Shown here: positions 52,924 through 64,000 of the stretch, piece after piece
How the letters are laid out: every line of letters starts with the position of its first letter
Position numbering within the stretch: position 1 is the stretch's first letter
NCBI GenBank assembly: GCA_001414485.1
Contig: LLEY01000036.1
Coordinates: forward strand, 1 to 64,000
Length of the DNA stretch: 64,000 nucleotides
Direction of reading: 5' to 3'
Source of the DNA: Calycina herbarum
Lineage: Eukaryota; Ascomycota; Leotiomycetes; Helotiales; Pezizellaceae
Made by a program: the position numbers and the translations under genes
The notes under the pieces: model-generated
What the model was told of the DNA's origin: nothing
The model's input: only the letters and a program-made list of their open reading frames with translations
The model's database searches: none

Positions 52924-55608
52924 ATGGAGTTCTTCAAATCTGCTGTGGCTTCCGCAATTTCCAAAGGTCCACCATTTCCTTATACCTTCGGCGATCGAGT
53001 AGACGTCGACACCAGCATTTGGACCCTTTACAATGGAACCAAGCGTGTAAATACTCCAACTTAGTCCTGGACTCTGTGCCAAATTGCTGACTTTCCCCCA
53101 ATAGGAAGACGGAAGTAATTGTAGCATATTTTCCTTCGATATCACCACAAACAAGGCACATCTGCCTATGGCTAGAAATGCTGTCAAAAAATTACGAACC
53201 ATGAGGCATCCTGGGGTGGTCAAGGTGCTGGACACGGTGGAGGTATGGCACAAGCAATGTTGCATGTAGGAATGGAAGGTTGACGAATGTTGAACAGACG
53301 GAAACATACATTTATATTGCTGCGGAACGACTCGTGCCTTTGAAATGGCATATCAAGAGGAAGAGCATGAGCACAGAGACTCTGAAATGGGGGCTCTTTG
53401 GTGTGGCTGTATGGTCACGTCCCTCGAGATATGCTGCAAACTTACTGACTACGGGGTAGCAAACGATCAAATTTATAAACGACGAAGCTGCCTCGGTTCA
53501 CGGTGCCCTCAGAGTTGGATCCATATACACAAGCGAAAGCGGGGAGTGGAGAGTTGGTGGGTTCGAGGTATTGAGCAGTATGAAGGATGACGAGGCAATA
53601 ATATACGTATGTTGACATTGGACAACGCGGGGCTTCAATTTGCTTACCGACTTAATAGAATTATGGGAGTCTAGTCCCTGATGCTGGAAGATATACACCA
53701 CCCGAATTGGCAAAATCTGGTTGGGATGCCATCAAGCGAAACCCGTTGCCTGCTGTCGACGCATACAATTTTGGTACCCTGATCTTCGAAGTTTTCAATG
53801 GCGATTTTATGGGAGGCGATCAGGCTGGCCAAACTAAGAATATTCCACCGACCATGCATTCGAGTTACAAGAGATTGGTCAACGCAAACCCCAAAGCCAG
53901 ATTAACGGTGGCCAACTTTCTAGATCAAGGGCGCCGAAATGGAGGATTCTTTGAAACACCACTGATTAAGCTTACAGAGGGCGTGGATAACCTTGGGATG
54001 AAGAGTGAAGAGGAGCGAGAAGAATTCTTGAAGTACGAATGACCCACGAGACATCAAAGTTCTGGTACCAGCTAACACAAAATAGTGACCTGGACCAATT
54101 ATCTGATGATTTCCCAGAGGACTATTTCAAGATGAAAATTCTCCCAGAACTATTGAAATCTGTGGAGTTCGGTGGTGGTGGACCCAAAGTCTTTGGGGTT
54201 GTTATGAAAATCAGTAAAAAGCTCTCAGATGAAGAGTTCGAAGCCAAAGTTACTCCTTCTGTAGTACGGCTATTCACCAGCCCGGACAGAGCTATTCGAG
54301 TTTGTTTACTTGATAATCTACCAATCATGATAGACAGGCTGCCACAGAAAGTGGTCAATGACAAGATATTTCCACAGATGGTATGTTCTCCCCAAAATAT
54401 TTCTTCCAAGTTACTTACCATAGCAGGTTACTGGGTTTACAGATGTTGCACCTATGGTTCGAGAACAAACTGTCAAGGCAGTTCTTACAATCATTGGAAA
54501 ACTTTCTGACAGAACCGTCAACGGCGAGCTATTGAAATATCTAGCCAAGACTTCGAACGACGAGCAACCTGGCATTAGAACCAATACAACAATCTGTTTG
54601 GGCAAAATTTCAAAGAACCTAGGCGTTGGAAACAGGTCAAAAGTCTTAATAGCCGCCTTTACGCGCTCTCTCCGAGATCCTTTCGTTCATGCTCGAAACG
54701 CTGCCTTGATGGCACTAGCTGCTACCTCGGATACATTCAGCGAAGACGATTGTGCAAATCGGATATTACCAAGTATCTGTCCTTGCTTAATTGACAAGGA
54801 AAAACTTGTTCGAGACCAAGCTATCAAGACAATGGACCTCTTCATGCAACGCATTCGAAAGTTTGCTGATTCAATGGCTGCTACTGCTTTGCCACCTCCA
54901 ACCGCAGCTGATGCCTCCACTGGTTCAGCACCTCGTATGGGCACACCCCAACCAAGCGATGCAGCTTCTTGGACTGGTTGGGCCATATCATCATTTACAA
55001 ACAAAGTCGCGTCAGCAACTGGTGAAATCCAGACTTCAGCAAATGGCACAACACCTCCAAACCCTCGATCCAATTCCATGCCCACATCAAACGAAACCCG
55101 ACGACCAAACCCCGTAACAGCATCAGCATCCACTCTCCACCGACAAGCAGTCACCTCTCCCCCCGCAACTTCAACCCGCACCTCCACCTCCTCAAACGCA
55201 AATGACTACTTCCCTGAACCAAATGCAGACGAAGATTTCGACGATTCCTGGGGTAATATGGAAGAAGACTCCTTCTTTGACGCCTCTTCCGAAGCGCCCA
55301 AACCTAACTCCAAACCTGCAGTCGCATCCACCAACCCATTTGAGGAGAATGAGGAACCAGATTTTGCGGGCTGGTTGGCTGCCCAGACAGGGAAGAAACC
55401 AGGAGGTAAAGCTCTGCCTAAGGGTTTGGCCAAACCTGCTGCTGGAAGGCCGGCGGCGTCGAGGATTGCTTCTACGGGGACGGTTGGGGGCTCGGGGGCG
55501 AAGAAAGCGGGTTCTACGGCGGCGAAACCTAAGCCTGTTGTTGCGAAGAAGATTGATACTGCGCCGAAGAATGCGGATGATGACGAGGGATGGGGAGACG
55601 GATGGTGA
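52924..55608 (+). CDS. CEX1: Scy1-like pseudokinase Cex1/SCYL1 homologue, seven exons
   Basis: Exons 52924-53046, 53105-53242, 53298-53408, 53460-53606, 53659-54032, 54086-54380 and 54427-55608 give 789 aa. SCYL1/Cex1 is a cytosolic HEAT-repeat pseudokinase linked to nuclear tRNA export and COPI traffic. Seen: MEFFKSAVASAISKGPPFPY (family N-terminus), FGDRVDVDTSIWTLYNGTKR, MRHPGVVKVLDTVE, YIYIAAERLVPL, HGALRVGSIYTSESGEWRVGGFE (lacks HRD and DFG, hence pseudokinase), APELAKSG-type PPELAKSGWD, then HEAT repeats (FPQMVTGFTDVAPMVREQTV, RTNTTICLGKISKNL, LIAAFTRSLRDPFVHARNAAL). The C-terminus is Ser/Pro-rich and basic and ends DDDEGWGDGW, the COPI-binding type end. Each exon join is in phase and motif-continuous. 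Divergent from the PHD gene. Confidence 0.93.
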
Positions 55609-57383
55609 GAAAGTTATCGGATTTCTCGGGACGGTATCAGATGAGAGCATGATTTGGAGTTGGGTGGTTGGTGTTTTAGCGTGCGGGCATTGCGATGGCG
55701 TTGGATACCAGGGTGTAGTGTCAATGTAAAAAGTCAATGATGGTTATTTTGTTTTAGAAGAGATTTGAAAATTGAAGGTAAGTCTTGTTCTCTTCGTTTT
55801 GCATTTGTGAGAGTATGAGTATCCATTCGACATTGAAGAGTTGTTGTCGGGTAACTTCACGAAATGCGGTGGACTTTGGTTGTTGGAAGGATGGAATTAG
55901 TGGGGGATGGGGTACTGGTCATGATGGATCTGGGTAAAGAGAAGGAATGCTGTAACATAGAACTCCAAGTCAGGACGGAATTCTTTCATGCAAAACTCAG
56001 AGGAACTCAGTACCAAAGCTCTTTTTTCCGAGCATTCTCGAATCCCAAGCACTGCGTACTTGGAAGCACAAAGAGCTGGTATGTTTTATTCGCCATATCT
56101 GTAATTGATCAATAAGTAACTCTAGACCTATACTAAAGATACTAAACTCACTATAAGTCAAGTAACTATATTTATATAACTAAATTATACAAACACTTTT
56201 CGAAGATTTATATTTAAACAAAAATATTTAGATATATATCTATAACTATCTTCTTTCACTTTATTTGACTTTTCTAAATATTTTCAAATAAGAAGCAATG
56301 TTTAGATAGAGGTCTATCTATGAATGTATACTGTTCAGGTTTACAAACCTATTTCACTCTACTTGGTTTTTATAGATATTTTTGGATAACTTTATAGAAG
56401 AAGCTATACGTATGTAGATAGATATTTATAACTATGTATCCTTCTGTCTCTTATAGTTTATTTGATAAACTAAGTTGTTTTGAAGATTCTTAAATAATAT
56501 CGTTTGAAAAAACAAGCTTTTTAAACCTCAACCTGCGGCTACCCAGCCCCACAAAAGACGTCTGTGACGTACTACTACCACGCACTAAAAGCCTGCTTTC
56601 TTGATGTGGTTCATAGCTCATTTTCTTGTCAGGTACATCTGATGAGGGGTTCATGATACTTGAGCTCCACTTCGTGAAGTCACGGAAGGTTCTTATTGGC
56701 CGGTACTAACTACATAAAGTAGGCGCTTTTTAGAAGTTTGAAACCTGCTCACTTCTTCATTGGTGAGTCTTCGTTGGTCGATATAAAATGTTAGGCGAGG
56801 ATTTCGCCTTCTCACTCCATCATCTACATGAAACAAAGGCAAAAGGATGTGACTCACCTCAGGTTACACTATCCGAGAGAAATTACTTGGAAAACCCTTT
56901 CTCAATTGTTGGTCGTTGAGAGATAAGTTGCCGTTCAAATGCCACCTGCTTATATCTCTTGAACTGACCTGCACCCAAGGAAACTTATCTCGAGCATCTA
57001 ATAGAATATCTAGATTTGGAAGAAAAAAGAACCGGGAGGAGTCTAGGCTAATTTTGAGAGTTACTGTGAAGGCGAAAGTTCTTGGAGATATTATCGCTAT
57101 TCTACATAGAGGAGGAGAGAAGACACTTTTACTTCGATTTTGCACAGACAAACGGGCAGGAACTGTGTGAGATACAGGAAAAGAGTATCATTTCTGCTAA
57201 AAAGTCAGACTCCGACAAATGACCCGCTGATTCCAGCAGCTTATGAATATAGATGCTGTTCAACACCTTCTTGTCACAACACCCAAGTCCATCCGTCAGT
57301 TGGGAAAACTTCCGCGCCTTCCGAAAGGCCCAGCTGGCTTACCTCGAAAGCATGGACCAAAGTTCTAGTCTTCAAAACAATCT
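55609..57383. other. Gene-free interval with AT-rich relic
   Basis: No supported gene. 56115-56520 is AT-rich and CpG-poor, probably a decayed repeat. A 95-codon minus frame at 56864-57151 has no recognised domain. Confidence 0.45.
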
Positions 57384-58233
57384 CTACTTCCAGAAAAACC
57401 ATTTCTTGTCAAGGCGCCGTCTTCTAAGCTCCTCGGTAGCTTGAATGTGAGGAATGACTTCCTTGCCCATAGCTACGATATTCTCAAACATAGCAGTGCA
57501 TTGTTTCGCTTCGCTTTCTAACTTCTTTAAGGCATCATCTCGGGTGTTGTAGAAAGGTGATTGTTTTGTCAGGCCTTGAAAGTAGGCGGTACGTTTGAAA
57601 ATTCCTTCGTGCTTGGCACGGCACTTGTCGATGCAGTCGTTTATTTCATTTTCGGTAATGAGTACTGGTTGTGCGGCTAAATGTTGGTTAGAAAATTGTG
57701 CACCTTATCTCAAATGAAGAAAGAGGAAGGGGGCCATTTTGGAAGACTGCTTACAGTCTTGTTGTTCAGGGGTCAGAATCATGCACAGTTTCTCAATTGC
57801 TATCATTCAGTGAGCGAGTATTTAGGAGAGAGAATTTGGAAAATCTAGTGGGTTTATACCATCGGTAGCTGCTGGATCTCCTTTACGTGCTTGGGCTCCG
57901 ATTTGGCGGACGATAGCAATGCCTATTTGTTATCCATCAGTGAGTACTTCGGATAATGTCAGGGTTGTTGGATCAACATACCAATTTCAGGGGATAGGTG
58001 GATACGTCGAGGAATATCGATAGCTCCAATCTGTTTAGTAGCTGTATAAAATGTTAGAATATTTTACAGGGTGTTCAGAGGATCTTATGTAAGATAAATC
58101 TACCATCACGGGCGGCAGGAAGAGCCGAGTCATCCCCTCCTATAGATGGAAGATTCAAAGCAATAGCAGGAAGAGATTCATGACCTCCCAGAGTAGGGGT
58201 GCTCCGAGGTGTAGAATTATTGGGTTGCGACAT
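57384..58233 (-). CDS. Unknown 196-aa protein in five small exons
   Basis: Exons 58233-58104, 58041-57982, 57922-57860, 57799-57755 and 57676-57384; the four introns (62, 59, 60, 78 nt) have GT...AG ends and all join in phase 1, so the 196-aa frame is well supported although no long single frame shows it. The N-terminal ~45 residues are polar (MSQPNNSTPRSTPTLGGHES). The middle has IDIPRRIHLSPEIGIAIVRQIGAQARKGDPA and KLCMILTPEQQD. The C-terminal ~95 residues are charged and helical (LITENEINDCIDKCRAKHEG.., DDALKKLESEAKQCTAMF), ending RRRRLDKKWFFWK with a basic-aromatic tail. I do not recognise the family; no signal peptide or TM segment. Sits alone between two repeat-rich intervals. Confidence 0.72.
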
Positions 58234-58849
58234 GCTGAAGTGGAGTTGTTTTTCAATATCTGTTGTGTTGAAATGTGATATGTAGAGACAAAGTTACAAA
58301 TTTTGTAGGAAATATCAGGAGGAAAATCTCTAGAAGGTCTGGAAAGAAGTGCGCTTATATAGAACGAATAGTCACACTCAGTGAACATATCTTTGTCAAC
58401 ACTTCATTTCTCGCTAAGAGTTCTCTATTGTAAGGTGACTTCTGAAACTCATGAATTTTTAGTTCTCTTTCACCAAGGGCTTGTAAATCATTGGTATTGT
58501 AGGGTGGGGAATGGAATCATCGCTAAAGCTTTAGTACTGATAAATAAATTTCAAAGAGGTATACTTGGTTTCGATGTTCAATGGATGGAAACAATTCGTA
58601 ATTTATAATTAGACCCCTCTACTCGTTTTCTCATGATAGTATCATATGAGTTAGTCTCATGGACTGTTGGAATAACCACAAGATGTTACAGTTGCTTTAC
58701 AGAAAATCTAAAAAACTTGAAAACACCGAACAATAGAATTTCAAAACGTAATTCTCGGTATTCTAAGAGTCCTAGAACCTATCTGAGTACCTATTGCGAA
58801 CATATGTTTCAAAATATTTGGTACCCATCAGCGGGTTTTGGTGTGATCG
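58234..58849. promoter_or_regulatory. Upstream region of the 196-aa gene
   Basis: No other gene is supported; expected promoter side of the minus-strand gene. Confidence 0.35.
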
Positions 58850-59295
58850 TAGCGCCAGGACCCTACCGCACGTAAGCTAAAAAAATAGCAAGTAACTCAA
58901 GTCACGTTTTGGGGGCCAAAAGGAGAGTCACGAGTAAGTCACGAGTAAGCGATAAGTTAGCCATGAGTAAACCGCGAGTAAGCTACAAGTAAGCTACAGG
59001 TAAGCCAACATATGACGAGTAATTCAAGCATTGACTTGGGCCAAAGCAAACTCGTGAGTATCAAATGGCGAGTAATCCATGAATCATGTTTGGGGGCCAA
59101 AAGAAAGTAGCCAGTAAGCCATTACTTAGTGAGTAAACCATCAGTAATTCAGTAAGCCGTCAGTTAGCGAGTTAGTAAGCCATGAAAGATTTTGCCAACA
59201 CCGAGTAAGCCACAAGTAACTCAACCAACACTTTGGGGGCCAGAACCGAGTCACGAGTAAGCCAACGACGATTAACCAGTAAACCAACAAATATC
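58850..59295. repeat. Degenerate AGTAAGC-type repeat block, locus 2
   Basis: Dense copies of (C)GAGTAAGC(C/T), AGTAAACC and AGTAACTC, with TTTGGGGGCCAAAA at ~58907-58920, ~59089-59103 and a variant near 59229. Same motif pair as locus 1 (4530-4870). Confidence 0.78.
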
Positions 59296-60252
59296 TATTG
59301 CCGTGGAAAGGTTCCAAATATCAACGCAGCACACTGACAACGAGGATTCCAGTTGCTTTCGTTTTTCCACCGGAAGACATGCAGTAACTTTCAAATCGAT
59401 GAAGTTCTTGAATTATCGACTCAGACGACACCCAGGGCACTCGACTCTTTCAATGAGAAACCATACTACAAGACTAAGGAATGAAGTGACAACCAGAAAA
59501 GAAATGTGGGTCATAGTCCCGTGGTTTGGCAGAGCTTCTCTTGCTGAAACACGTTTAAAAACTCCCAAATTACTGGAATTCCCACAAGAATAGAATTCCC
59601 TGAAGAAGATAAAGAGAGCTGATCAATTGTTTGGAATACCTGAATGGAATTGATTTGATTCCATCAAGAATATCCACTCATCACATGTTTCTCTTACCTC
59701 AATCATGTTTCTTATTCTTTATACGTTCAAACAGTGAGTCTAGTAACTTGAACTGCCACCTTAGATTATTCGAGACTATTTAGATTAGTCAAGTTAGTAA
59801 AGTAAAGTCTCGAACATTTTAGAAGTACATAGTATAAGGTTCTCATCCGAGTAGCATTTATTTATTATAAATATTCTAGATAAATTAGAACACTTAAGTT
59901 ATTTCCACAAACTATAGCAAGTTTAGGATATGTCTAGACAGAATTAGTCAAATGCACAATTGGCGAATAAAGCATACGAGAACATATTTCTTATCGTGGT
60001 TTTAAATCTATTCGTCTATCTATTTCTAACTAATGCAATCATCAATAACAGATGCCATAGCACGCATCGCATCGTAAGCAAGTATAAAACAAAACAGCAG
60101 ATAACCACCCAACAACCATCATATCCATCATTCCACAATCATTACCATATCCCATTATCGTTATCATAAAACTGTTTGTCCCTCATCGCCCATGCTAGTT
60201 TTCATATCCTTCCATGTATTTTTATTGATCCCCTAAAAGGTCACAAGTGAAA
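59296..60252. other. Gene-free AT-rich interval before the aquaporin 3' end
   Basis: 59760-60060 is AT-rich and carries a 9-bp inverted pair TTCGAGACT / AGTCTCGAA. No gene is supported. Confidence 0.45.
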
Positions 60253-61941
60253 TCAATCTCTTGATCCTCTCTGACTGAGTTTCTCCATCCTTGCATCATG
60301 TCTCTGCTCACGTCTCTGAAGGACTTCCTGTCTCTTCTCCATATTCTTAGTAGGGTCATTGGCTTCATCACCATCTTGACCTGGATTCGCCATCTCATAC
60401 TCAAGCATTTTGATGAATTTGTAGAAGAAGACTGCGATGAGAGAGCCGACGAATGGTCCAACCCCTGTTTAATTATTAGCATCTGCTCTCTCAAGAGTTG
60501 AGAAAATATGGAAGGGGGGTTGGGGGAGGAAACTTACAATAAATCCAATGCTCCGGATCAAAAGTAGCAGTAACAATACAAGGCCCAAGACTTCTCGCAG
60601 GATTCAAACTGCCTCCGGTATAGTAAACACCCACCATCTCGGCAATGAATAAAGCTAGTCCAATGCCGACCGGAGCAATGAAAGTAGCCTTATGTTTCTC
60701 CTTCGCCAACATGAAGATCGTAAAGACCAGCTCCGCAGTCAGGATAGCTTCAATGAAGACACCTTGTACCAACGAAGCTCCACCTGCAAGGGTAGTACGA
60801 ACATTAAGTTGAGTAGGGAAGAGACCAAGAACCATAGCTGAGGCAGCGATGGCACCGGCTATTTGGGCGACGAAAAGGAAGACTGCGCGGAGCACGGGGA
60901 CGGCACCGACGAGTACCATTCCTAACGTTACAGCGGGGTTGAAGAGACCTCCGGAAATACGGAAGAAAATCCAGACGTTGACCATGAGAGAGAAACCGAA
61001 GATGACAGAGATGTAGAGGTAGACTGCGATGTTGAAACCTGTTGCTCCACCGGAGGTGGTGTTGGATGTGGAGGCATTGTCACTTGAGGCTGTGGATTGG
61101 ATGTTTGCTACTTGGGTTCCGGCGAAGGCGAAGAAGAGGAACATGGTGGTGCCGACGAATTCTCCGATTGTTGCTACAAAGTCTGAGGGAAAGTTAGTAG
61201 GTTTCAAGAAGGGAAAATGGGAGGGCGAGACGTACGATTTTTGAAATCTGAGTTCATCCACTCTGTCCATGGCAATCTGAGGACTTCTTTTCGTTCTTCT
61301 CGAGACAATGATTTGAAGTCGATGGTTGCATGTTTTCCTTTTCTATGGGCATCATAGTTGTATCCATCGATGCTTTCAGCAGTACTTGGTCTTTTGGTTA
61401 GGGAAGGAGAGTAAGATTCTCCTCTCTCGAGATCTCGTTCTCTGTAGGCCATACGGCTCTCTTCAAAGTATGGTTTCGATGCAGAAGATGGTTGGCGGTC
61501 CCATCCATCTGCGTTTCGATAGCTGCGAGGAGGTCGAGATCGTTCTCGACCATCGGGATGTGGACGATAGTCATCATGACGAGAACGAGGGTTTCGGCCC
61601 TCTTCTTCATGACTACTGTAGTATCCATCATCTCCACGTGATCTCAATGGTCGGCGACCATCTTGAGATGAGAAGCTAGGACGTTGATCATAGTCCCCAG
61701 AGTGTCTTCGTATCGGAGTTTGGTGACTAGGTCTGCGACGAAGTCCGGCTCTCACGTTGTCATCGGCAGCTGGTTCTATTGGTGTGCGTTCTGGAGAGAA
61801 GTTGAGACGTGGTTGGCCTGGGTGATAAGCTCGCCCAGGAGAAGCTGGGATAGGAGGAGAACCCGGTCTCTTGATTAATTCGCCGTCCATTGTTTTCTCG
61901 CCGTAATGTTGTGGGAGTTCACTTGGTCCGCCAACTGGCAT
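60253..61941 (-). CDS. Aquaporin (MIP channel) with a long hydrophilic N-terminus, three exons
   Basis: Exons 61941-61236, 61182-60538 and 60464-60253 give 520 aa; both introns (53 and 73 nt) split codons and rejoin NHFVATIGE and IYWVGPFVGS. The first ~235 residues are Arg/Ser/Pro-rich (PIRRHSGDYDQRP, RPPRSYRNADGWD) and probably cytosolic and disordered. The channel follows: GEFVGTTMFLFFAFAGTQVA, FRISGGLFNPAVTLGM (first NPA), LAGGASLVQGVFIEAILTAELVF, YYTGGSLNPARSLGP (second NPA with the selectivity Arg) and YWVGPFVGSLIAVFFYKFIK. The loops are not extended as in aquaglyceroporins, so water conduction is the likelier role. The C-terminus is basic and helical. Plasma-membrane location inferred. 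Confidence 0.93.
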
Positions 61942-63632
61942 CTCAAAATGGAACTTTGGCAGATAGAGCGGCGCTGGTGGTAAACGAGGGTTGGATGTTC
62001 GATGTCTGAGAGTTCTCTCCGTCTTGATAGCGTCCTACTGCAAGGACGCAAAAGTGATAATGTATAGATGTTGGGGTATATTGTATGTGCACTCTGAAAA
62101 CAGAATTTATGAATAGAAAGGATGGGACACTCGTCGCATATATACCTCGTCTCATCGTTACCTGCTCAGCTGGCCAACCCCCATCATCTTAATTCTGATG
62201 TGCCAACCATGGCAATTACAGTTTTACCAGTTTCCGGTGAGGAGCCGACGGCCACTTGCGTTTACTGTCCCTGTCTTGCTTTGGGATGTACAAGGCAACC
62301 CATCCAAAGTAACCAGAACCGTGAGGTTGAAGGAAGCAAAAAAAGGTGGAAGAATGACTGGGTAGAAGCAACTTTGCAGCCACCGAATGAGGGACCACCC
62401 TAGCGCAAATCAATGCGGGACAACGTGGAACCATGGATATTGTACTAGGTGAGTCTGAAAAAGAAATTCAACAAATTACGAGATGGAGAATGTCGCGGAC
62501 ATGCAGCAAAACCAGAAAATGTGACGTCAGGCGGGAGAAGAAATAAAGGAAGGATGATGGTGAGTTTGCAGCTGTTGCTAGTGAAACGGGAGAGGGGATT
62601 GACAAGTGGAGCGAAGAAGGGGTATACCTTTAAAAATATAGGGGGGAGACCGAGGATCAACCCGGGGAATTGGTAGCGAGAATAATTATGCCAACGCGTT
62701 GGTTCGCCCAGCGCCAGCCCCCCTTTTCATTCTTTGAAGGAACAACGAGGATAAGGCTGTATATTTAGATTCCCATCGATGAGAGATCGATCGCAAAAGG
62801 ACCCTTCGCTCCGGGTGTTCGAACTTATCGTCGGGCACCATCAGCAGCGCAACCTGATGGAGTACGCGAATGATGGCATGGGTGGCTGACGTTTCGAATC
62901 AAAAATGCCACGAGTAAGGCGAATTCTCAAAACGTCTTTGACATCTTGACAACTCGCGGTACGGACCGAGTAGAGCATTTCAAGTTGAGGGTCGGTGGGA
63001 GCTTGCAGAAAGATGAGATGAAAAAGAAGAATAGAAGAGGAGAAGAAAATCAAAGAACGCCGTAGGAAAATAGGAGGGTTTCTTAGTCACTTTGACATTG
63101 ACTAATGAAACCACTTGCTCAACAACGCCTTGCCGCTTTTCAGCCAACTTCCTCACTTCAAACCCAGGACTTCTCTTATATCAACAACGAAGATAATCAA
63201 CTACGAAGACTGTAGGTTGTCAATGTAAGTTTCTTGGTAGCAGCTACTCCTGCTGCTCTTTCTTCATGCAATAAAACTTGATTTTGGACAGAGTTTGCAA
63301 TTTGCAAAGAAAGCTGAAACTCCAAGCTTTTGAACACTTCCGAGTAGCCAAAATAGACAAAACCACAACATTTTTTGCAGAGTTTTTCAAGGAAGCAAAC
63401 CGGTTACCATCACAAGGTCTTCATAACAACCGGAAAGTGAATAAAAAGCAAAGAGAAAAAAGAAGATGTGGCTGAAGTCGGCTCCAGTTGCTTTTTCCAA
63501 CTAAACCCCCACTAAAAGGTGGTCGGTGCGCGTCCTATCTTTGATCAATAATCCGGAATAAGAAATTCTTCCCCTCAATCCCTTTTCCTGTGGACGACAT
63601 TCTCTATCTTCCGTTAACCAAAAACAACTGAA
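61942..63632. other. Divergent intergenic region (aquaporin / CIA1)
   Basis: 1.7 kb with no supported gene; promoters of both neighbours. Confidence 0.45.
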
Positions 63633-64000
63633 ATGTCATCTGCAACACCCCCAACTATTTTGGTTTCCCATTTGGCTGATTTCAAACCCCCAGCCCTCTC
63701 TCGCGCTTGGGTATCAATACCCAACCCAAATAATATACCCCTCATCGCGACTCCCACCTCAGACAAGACGGTACGCGTTTATTCCCTCACCAACTTCACT
63801 CTTCACAGCAAACTTGAGAATGCACATGATAGATCTGTGCGGAGTGTGGCATGGAAGCCTACACCAAAGCGCACCAGCAAGATGTCTGTTGCGACTGGGA
63901 GCTTTGATGCGACAATGGGTATATGGCATCGACATGAGCAGTTTGGGCCTGAAAGTGTAGCGGCACAAGGCATACCCAATGGCGGCGATGAGGATGCGAT
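63633..64000 (+). CDS. CIA1: CIA1/CIAO1 WD40 protein, 5' part, truncated by window end
   Basis: Frame open from ATG 63633 to the end of the window (122 codons). CIA1 is a WD40 adaptor of the cytosolic iron-sulfur targeting complex that delivers clusters to nuclear and cytosolic apoproteins. Seen: SHLADFKPPALSRAWVSIPN, LIATPTSDKTVRVYSLTNF (first WD repeat), LENAHDRSVRSVAWKPTPKR (second repeat start with HDRSVRSVAWKP, characteristic of the family) and SVATGSFDATMGIWHRHEQF. No intron is needed in the visible part. The remaining ~5 blades lie outside the window. Confidence 0.9.
   Translation, partial: MSSATPPTILVSHLADFKPPALSRAWVSIPNPNNIPLIATPTSDKTVRVYSLTNFTLHSKLENAHDRSVRSVAWKPTPKRTSKMSVATGSFDATMGIWHRHEQFGPESVAAQGIPNGGDEDA

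Noticed and set aside
53498..53713. Minus-strand open frame inside the Cex1 gene
   Set aside because: Falls opposite exons and introns of the strongly supported Scy1-like gene.
58850..59295. CRISPR-like array
   Set aside because: The repeats are short, degenerate and irregularly spaced, without constant spacer length. The genome is eukaryotic.

Overview
The window is nuclear DNA of a filamentous ascomycete. The evidence is short introns (mostly 48-250 nt) with GT(A/G)xGT donors, CTAAC-type branch sites and CAG/TAG acceptors; fungal-specific families (CYS3 bZIP regulator, Chl4 kinetochore protein, DUF974/TRAPPC13, Scy1-like Cex1, acetolactate synthase small subunit); one intron-free tRNA-Ser(GCU); and AT-rich islands that look like mutated repeat relics. 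Gene style and secretome content suggest Leotiomycetes, perhaps Sclerotiniaceae, but this is inference and no species is claimed. Nearly all genes had to be assembled from several exons. Exon borders below were derived by hand from splice signals and reading phase.

Left part (1-16 kb): TatD-type nuclease (-), a four-helix-type membrane protein (+), a degenerate AGTAAGC repeat block, Chl4/CENP-N (-), and a CYS3-type sulfur regulator (+) with an unusual 511-nt intron carrying two TCACGTG sites. A 2.5 kb gene-poor stretch, a short-chain dehydrogenase (-), a cluster of five 27-bp quasi-palindromes and a beta-carbonic anhydrase (+) follow.

Middle part (16-36 kb): a secreted four-repeat precursor protein (-) that looks like a protease-processed peptide precursor, an AT-rich relic, a small secreted Cys protein (-), TRAPPC13 (-) and a SET-domain protein (+) in divergent arrangement, a KHDC4/Blom7-like KH protein (-) divergent from ILV6 (+), a large Tag1-like/DUF3712-type membrane protein (-), a small coiled-coil protein (+) and a haloacid-dehalogenase-like hydrolase (-).

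Accessory segment (35-42 kb): three short inverted-repeat transposable elements with readable target-site duplications (TA; TTTCAATC; CCAATGTC), tRNA-Ser, and three small secreted cysteine-containing protein genes (A and B on minus, C on plus). They share a 16-codon first exon, and A and C share sequence. Gene A has an in-frame TGA where C has a cysteine codon, so it appears to be a broken paralogue. Together with the repeat precursor this is the most novel-looking part of the window.

Right part (42-64 kb): a GT31/fringe-like glycosyltransferase (-), a 4.6 kb gene-poor stretch, an 863-aa PHD-finger protein (-) divergent from a Scy1-like/Cex1 pseudokinase (+), a 196-aa protein of unknown function in five small exons (-), a second AGTAAGC repeat block, an aquaporin with a long hydrophilic N-terminus (-), and the 5' end of a CIA1 WD40 gene (+) running off the window.
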